From contig NZ_JOEC01000002.1 in NCBI RefSeq assembly GCF_000718085.1, positions 496,001-560,000 on the forward strand: 64,000 nucleotides of DNA, in the 5' to 3' direction. Below, piece by piece: positions 60,150-64,000 of the stretch. The stretch's first letter is position 1. The number at the start of each line of letters is the position of its first letter. Origin of the DNA: Mycetocola saprophilus. Its GTDB lineage: Bacteria > Actinomycetota > Actinomycetes > Actinomycetales > Microbacteriaceae. A program made the position numbers and the translations under genes. The notes beneath the pieces are model-generated. The model made no database searches. It saw only the letters and a program-made list of their open reading frames with translations, and was not told the DNA's origin.

Positions 60150-61580
60150 GTGAGCACGACCCCTGACACCGCCGTCACCCCCATCGACCCGACCCCGGCA
60201 GCCGAGCTGGCTGCTCTCGACAACGCTGCCGTCTCGTCGGAGAGCGTTGTTGGGACCGCGCCGAGTCGCGCCGAGCTGGCTGCTCGTGAGGACGCTGCCG
60301 TCGCGTCGGAGAGCGTTGTTGGGACCGCGTCCAGCCGCGCCGAGCTGGCTGCTCGTGAGGACGCTGCCGCCGCGGCGGAGAGCGTTGTTGGGACCGCGCC
60401 GAGTCGCGCCGAGCTGGCTGCCGCCGGAGAGCGCCGCATCGCCTGGATTCGCACCCGGATGGGCATGCTGGCGAACCTGCGCGAGCGCTTTGCCGCCGAG
60501 CGTCCGTTCGAGGGCATCACGATCGGGCTGTCGCTGCACGTGGAACCCAAGACCGCGGTGCTGGTGGAAACCCTGGCCGCCGGTGGTGCCCGCATCGTGG
60601 GAACTGGTAACCACGGGTCGACCCAGGACGACGTGGTTGCCGCGCTGCAGGAGCGCGGGATGACCATCTTTGGCCGGCGCGACGACTCGATCGAGGAGCA
60701 CCACCGCAACCTGGCCCGCACGATCGCCGAACGCCCGCAGATCCTGCTGGATAACGGAGCGGACCTGGCCGCGCTCGCGGTCACCGAGGGGCTTTCGGGA
60801 TCCCTGATCGGCGGCACCGAGGAGACCACCTCGGGGGCGTTCCGCCTGCGCGAGGAGATGAACGGCGAGGTGCCCTTCCCGGTGATTGTGATCAACGACA
60901 GCCCGCTCAAGGCCATCGGCGAGAACAAGCACGCGGTGGGGCAGAGCGCGGTGGAATCCTTCATGCGCCTGACCAATGTCCAGGTGCCCGGGCGTCGCTT
61001 CGTGGTGGCCGGATACGGCTGGTGTGGACGCGGAATCGCCCAGTACCTGCGCGCGCTGGGTGGCCGGGTGTCGGTGGCCGAGGTGGACGAGCTGGCCGCC
61101 TATGAGGCCGCGTTTGACGGATTCCGGGTCGCGCCGCTGGCCGACCTGGTGCCCTCGGCCGACGTCATCATCACCGCGACCGGCCGCGCCGGAATTCTCA
61201 CCGCCGAGCACTTTGATCTGCTGCGCGACGGCACGATCCTCGGCAACATCGGCCACTTCCCCTGGGAGATCGACGTGCCCGCGCTCACCGCGGCGGGCAC
61301 CGTGGCCCCGGTCACCGAGGAGATCGACGCGGTCACCCTGGACGAGGACCGCACCGTCTATCTGCTGACCGGCGGGCGCATGTACAACCTGGCCGGAACC
61401 GCGCCGCGCGGCAACTCGATCGAGTCGATGGATGTGGGCTTCATGATGCAGGCCCTCTCGCTCGAGCGGATCGCCCTGCACGCGGCGAACCTGCCCACCG
61501 GTCCGCAGCCCGTCCCCGATGACATCAACCGCGATATCGCCCGGCAGACCCTGACCCTGCTCGGCAGCTCGCTCGCCTAG
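60150..61580 (+). CDS. S-adenosylhomocysteinase homologue with repeat-bearing N-terminus
   Basis: A 476-residue SahH family protein, which would split S-adenosylhomocysteine (or a related nucleoside) to homocysteine. After about 90 extra residues the domain starts with RRIAWIRTRMGMLANLRERF. Family residues seen are His in GLSLHVEPKTAV, Asp in LLDNGADLA, and EETTSG. The lysine and Asn-Lys are in NDSPLKAIGENKHAVG, where family members have FDN but this has GEN. The NAD motif is GYGWCGRG as in archaeal-type enzymes. The C-terminus lacks the Tyr-rich tail of the classic 430-480 residue type. Residues 18-86 are three copies of a 23-residue unit (AELAAREDAAVASESVVGT and so on). The GTG at 60150 follows GAGGAG. 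Confidence 0.82.
   Translation: MSTTPDTAVTPIDPTPAAELAALDNAAVSSESVVGTAPSRAELAAREDAAVASESVVGTASSRAELAAREDAAAAAESVVGTAPSRAELAAAGERRIAWIRTRMGMLANLRERFAAERPFEGITIGLSLHVEPKTAVLVETLAAGGARIVGTGNHGSTQDDVVAALQERGMTIFGRRDDSIEEHHRNLARTIAERPQILLDNGADLAALAVTEGLSGSLIGGTEETTSGAFRLREEMNGEVPFPVIVINDSPLKAIGENKHAVGQSAVESFMRLTNVQVPGRRFVVAGYGWCGRGIAQYLRALGGRVSVAEVDELAAYEAAFDGFRVAPLADLVPSADVIITATGRAGILTAEHFDLLRDGTILGNIGHFPWEIDVPALTAAGTVAPVTEEIDAVTLDEDRTVYLLTGGRMYNLAGTAPRGNSIESMDVGFMMQALSLERIALHAANLPTGPQPVPDDINRDIARQTLTLLGSSLA
60201..60421 (+). repeat. 69-bp tandem repeat inside the SahH homologue
   Basis: Units start at 60201, 60270 and 60339, with a partial fourth at 60408. Each codes for 23 residues and they differ by only a few bases, so copy number could vary in frame. 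The units join smoothly to the start of the conserved domain. Confidence 0.93.
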
Positions 61581-61655
61581 GCCCGCGCAGATGGGCGACC
61601 GATGAGCGTCGGGCCCACGCGGGAAACCGCGGCGGGATCGGTACACTCGAACACT

Positions 61656-62468
61656 ATGAGCATCGATCCCGCCGCGGCGTCCCCGGCCGAGTCCGCGCCC
61701 GCCTACGCCGCCCCGGCGGTGGAGAAGGCGCTCGACATCCTGGAGTTTCTGGCCGAGACCCCGGGGCCGGTGAGTCAGCAGGCGATCGCGCAGCGCACGG
61801 GCAGGTCTGCCGCGCAGATCTTTCGGGTGCTCAGCGTGCTGGAGCGTCGCGGCTACATTGCCCGGGACGAGGGCTCGGGACTGTACTCGCTGAGCCTACG
61901 ACTCTTTGAGCTCGCCCACCGGCACGATCCGATTCGCTCGCTGGTGTGGCTCGCGCAGCCCATCATGCGTCGCCTGGCCACGAGCGTGGGGCAGTCCTGC
62001 AATCTGGGGTACCGGGCGGGGGATCACCTGGTGATCCTGGCCGAGTCCGCCGGGCCCGGGGACTTTGGGTTCCGGGTGCGGGTGGGGGCGGAATTTGACC
62101 TGCGCGGCACCAACGCCGGTCGGGTGCTGCTCGCCTTTGCCGGTCCCGGCGGGGCGGGCGGCACCGATTCGGCCGCCGCGGAGGATCCCGCGTTGGCCGA
62201 GACCCTGGCGGTCATCCGCGCGGCCGGCATCGCCGAGCAGCCCGATGGGCTCTACCCCGGGGTCACCGATCTCAGTGCCCCGATCCTCTCCCGGGAGGGG
62301 GCCGCCCTCGCCTGTCTGACGGTGCCCTATGTGGCCACCTCGCTGAGCACCCATCCGGCCGGTTTTGTGCGCGACGAGCTCCTGGCGGCGGCCGCGGCCA
62401 TTACCGAGCTGCTCGCGGGTGCCGATGCGAGCACCCGCGATATCGCCGCCCCGTCGAGCGGGGCCTAG
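61656..62468 (+). CDS. IclR family transcriptional regulator
   Basis: A 270-residue regulator. The winged helix (about 15-80) has AVEKALDILEFLAETPGPVSQQAIAQRTGRSAAQIFRVLSVLE. The IclR effector domain covers about 85-255, with FELAHRHDPIRSLVWLAQPIMRRLA. The ligand is unknown. The ATG at 61656 is chosen because TACACT lies 8 nt upstream; the frame starts earlier, at 61602, without family sequence. It follows the SahH homologue by 75 nt and overlaps the convergent antiporter by 4 bp. Confidence 0.9.
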   Translation: MSIDPAAASPAESAPAYAAPAVEKALDILEFLAETPGPVSQQAIAQRTGRSAAQIFRVLSVLERRGYIARDEGSGLYSLSLRLFELAHRHDPIRSLVWLAQPIMRRLATSVGQSCNLGYRAGDHLVILAESAGPGDFGFRVRVGAEFDLRGTNAGRVLLAFAGPGGAGGTDSAAAEDPALAETLAVIRAAGIAEQPDGLYPGVTDLSAPILSREGAALACLTVPYVATSLSTHPAGFVRDELLAAAAAITELLAGADASTRDIAAPSSGA

Positions 62469-63751
62469 CCGGATACCGAGCCGCGCCGGCGGCCCCATCC
62501 GTCGAGCAGGGCCGGGGCGATCACGCCGTGGATGATGACGCTCCCCACCACGGTGGCGACGGCGACCACCAGCACAAAGTCGGCCTCCATGCTGCCCGAG
62601 GGCAGCGCGTTATAGGCGATCAGCGTGAACACGATGGAGGCGGTTCCGCGCGGGCCGAGCGCGCCGATCAGGAGCCGGTCGCGGCGCGGCACGGTGCTCC
62701 GCAGCAGCGAGAGATAAACCGGGCCGATGCGCAGCACCGTCAGCGCGAGTACCGCGAAGACGATGAGTCTCCAGTCCACCCCGCCCGAAAAGGCCACCAG
62801 CATGGTGCCGCCCAGCATGAACCAGACAAAGTTGGTGGTGAGCACCCCCACCTCGTCGATGAACCGCAGTTCGGTGTGCGGGATCGACCGCACCTCCATC
62901 CCGCGAGTTCTCATGATGCGATACGCGAGCCCGGTCACAAACGCGGCCACGAAACCGTTCGCATTTATCTCGGGGATGCTGGTGGTGATTCCGAAGGCGA
63001 TCAGGGGGAGCAGCATGGTGACCAGTCGGATCCCCGCATCGCTGGCCCACCCGGCCCGGTGCAGGCGTCGCACGGCCAGCCCGAGACCGGTTCCCAGTGC
63101 GATGCCCACGGCGATGGCCGCCAGGATGGAGGGCGCGGCGTTCACAAACACCCGGGCGAAGTCCTCGATGCCCTGGTCGAGAATCCTGTTCTGATCCCCC
63201 GGCTGCGCGTCGATCGCCTTGGTGATTGCCACCGCCATCGCCAGCGACATTCCAAAGAACGGGGCAACCAGTCCGTCGTTATACCCACCCTCGATGGTCA
63301 GGATCGAACGTACCCGCGGGGGCAGGCTACCCAGTTTTAGCATGCGGGCGGCGGGGGCCAGATCGATGGGCATCACGATGCAGGCGATTACCAGAGCCAC
63401 GAGCAGGGCATCGGGGATTAGGAAGACGCTGACCACCGCCGCGAGCAGGATGGAGAGGGGGAGCGCGATGAGCAGGAGGCGGAGCGTCGCGTTTCGTTCC
63501 CCGCCGAACAGCCCCCGCCCGCGCACCTCCATCGCGTCGGTGAAGAGCAGGATGGCGAGGATGAGCTCGACCACGTTTGCGCTCACCTGGGTGTCGATCG
63601 CCTCGGCAAACGCCGTAACGTTCCATCCGGTGGTCAGCGCACCGAGGGCGATCAGCGCGGCCGGACCCGCGATGCCCCAGCGCTCGAATCGGTGGGACAC
63701 GAGTGACCACAGGGCAACGGCCGCGAGTCCGATAAGCACCAAGGGGGGCAA
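62465..63751 (-). CDS. Cation:proton antiporter (CPA1/NhaP type)
   Basis: A 428-residue membrane protein with about 12 helices. It would exchange sodium or potassium for protons. Core features are ALGALTTGWNVTAF, ACIVMPIDLAPAARML with the conserved Asp, and ILTIEGGYNDGLVAPFFGM, the family's EGxxND motif. LGPRGTASIVFTLIAYN is near the C-terminus. There is no long cytoplasmic regulatory tail. The TTG at 63751 follows AAAGGAG. Its 3' end overlaps the convergent IclR gene by 4 bp. The ion specificity cannot be told. Confidence 0.9.
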   Translation of the reverse strand: MPPLVLIGLAAVALWSLVSHRFERWGIAGPAALIALGALTTGWNVTAFAEAIDTQVSANVVELILAILLFTDAMEVRGRGLFGGERNATLRLLLIALPLSILLAAVVSVFLIPDALLVALVIACIVMPIDLAPAARMLKLGSLPPRVRSILTIEGGYNDGLVAPFFGMSLAMAVAITKAIDAQPGDQNRILDQGIEDFARVFVNAAPSILAAIAVGIALGTGLGLAVRRLHRAGWASDAGIRLVTMLLPLIAFGITTSIPEINANGFVAAFVTGLAYRIMRTRGMEVRSIPHTELRFIDEVGVLTTNFVWFMLGGTMLVAFSGGVDWRLIVFAVLALTVLRIGPVYLSLLRSTVPRRDRLLIGALGPRGTASIVFTLIAYNALPSGSMEADFVLVVAVATVVGSVIIHGVIAPALLDGWGRRRGSVSG

Positions 63752-63817
63752 TGCACACTCCTTTGACCGGGGTGGATGCCCGACTGCATCCGCGGCTAGC
63801 TTACCCGGGCGCTCGCC

Positions 63818-64000
63818 CTAATCCGCGGTATTTTCGGCGGGGGACCAGGTGGGGAACGGGTCGGGGAACCGAGCCCAGGCCTCGGGTCCGGCCTCGAGCT
63901 CGGCATCGGTGAGGGCGGCCTCATCGAGCGCGCGGGTGAGGGCATCGAGGTCAAGATCGAGCCCGATGAAGGCCAGATCCTGGCCCACGGACATGAGTTC
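63818..64000 (-). CDS. CobW/YciC-type GTPase, C-terminal part (partial)
   Basis: The last 60 codons run in from the right edge and end in TAG at 63818-63820. The sequence ELMSVGQDLAFIGLDLDLDA, followed by LTRALDEAALTDAE and FPDPFPTW, fits the C-terminal domain of CobW-family metallochaperone GTPases such as ZigA/YciC, which act in zinc handling. The GTPase domain and start lie outside the window, so the subfamily is not certain. Confidence 0.75.
   Translation of the reverse strand, partial: ELMSVGQDLAFIGLDLDLDALTRALDEAALTDAELEAGPEAWARFPDPFPTWSPAENTAD

Overview
The window is high-GC DNA from an actinobacterium, most likely of the Micrococcales (Microbacteriaceae-like). The signs are the secY-adk-map / infA-rpmJ-rpsM-rpsK-rpoA-rplQ / truA-rplM-rpsI-glmM gene order without rpsD before rpoA, a short adenylate kinase, a zinc-type 37-residue L36, frequent GTG and TTG starts, CIRCE/HrcA control, CsoR and NsrR sites, and many genes that look leaderless. 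The genus cannot be fixed from sequence alone. No tRNA, rRNA, CRISPR array, transposase or integrase was seen.

Layout. 1-15308 is the translation and ribosome block: secY end, adk, map, a class IV aminotransferase, infA, two AraC-like regulators placed between infA and rpmJ, ribosomal proteins and rpoA, then a small alarmone synthetase, a double GNAT protein and an O-acyltransferase before truA, rplM, rpsI and glmM. 15387-27076 is a secreted carbohydrate block: two very large tandem GH81 beta-1,3-glucanases that share a conserved upstream box, followed by a surface protein with an LSTTG sorting signal. 27142-34273 is a housekeeping block (coaA divergent from glmS, acpS, alr, tsaE, tsaB, rimI, tsaD). 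34348-41862 holds two methyltransferases, four small DUF4190-like membrane proteins, groES without groEL under two CIRCE elements, rarD and guaB.

41863-43824 is a lower-GC AraC/SDR insertion at the 3' end of guaB. It is closed on its far side by a diverged second copy of the guaB 3' end. 43961-54360 is accessory and regulatory: a large MalT-like LuxR regulator, a GAP-family membrane protein, a DUF1254/DUF1214 pair behind spaced direct repeats, hmp with its NsrR-type regulator, and a GAF regulator divergent from a zinc alcohol dehydrogenase. 54504-64000 has a CopB-like copper ATPase behind a CsoR palindrome, a siderophore-interacting protein, a LysR regulator, a ParDE toxin-antitoxin pair, an S-adenosylhomocysteinase homologue with N-terminal tandem repeats, an IclR regulator, a cation/proton antiporter, and the C-terminus of a CobW-type GTPase.

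Genes that work together: tsaB, tsaD and tsaE make t6A in tRNA; glmS and glmM supply amino-sugar for the wall, with alr giving D-alanine; the two GH81 enzymes would break down laminarin or fungal glucan outside the cell; hmp and nsrR detoxify nitric oxide. Ten genes share an exact TANNNT-N6-start arrangement, so leaderless transcription looks common here. The best leads for new biology are the duplicated GH81 locus with its shared box, the guaB-end island, and the repeat-bearing SahH homologue.
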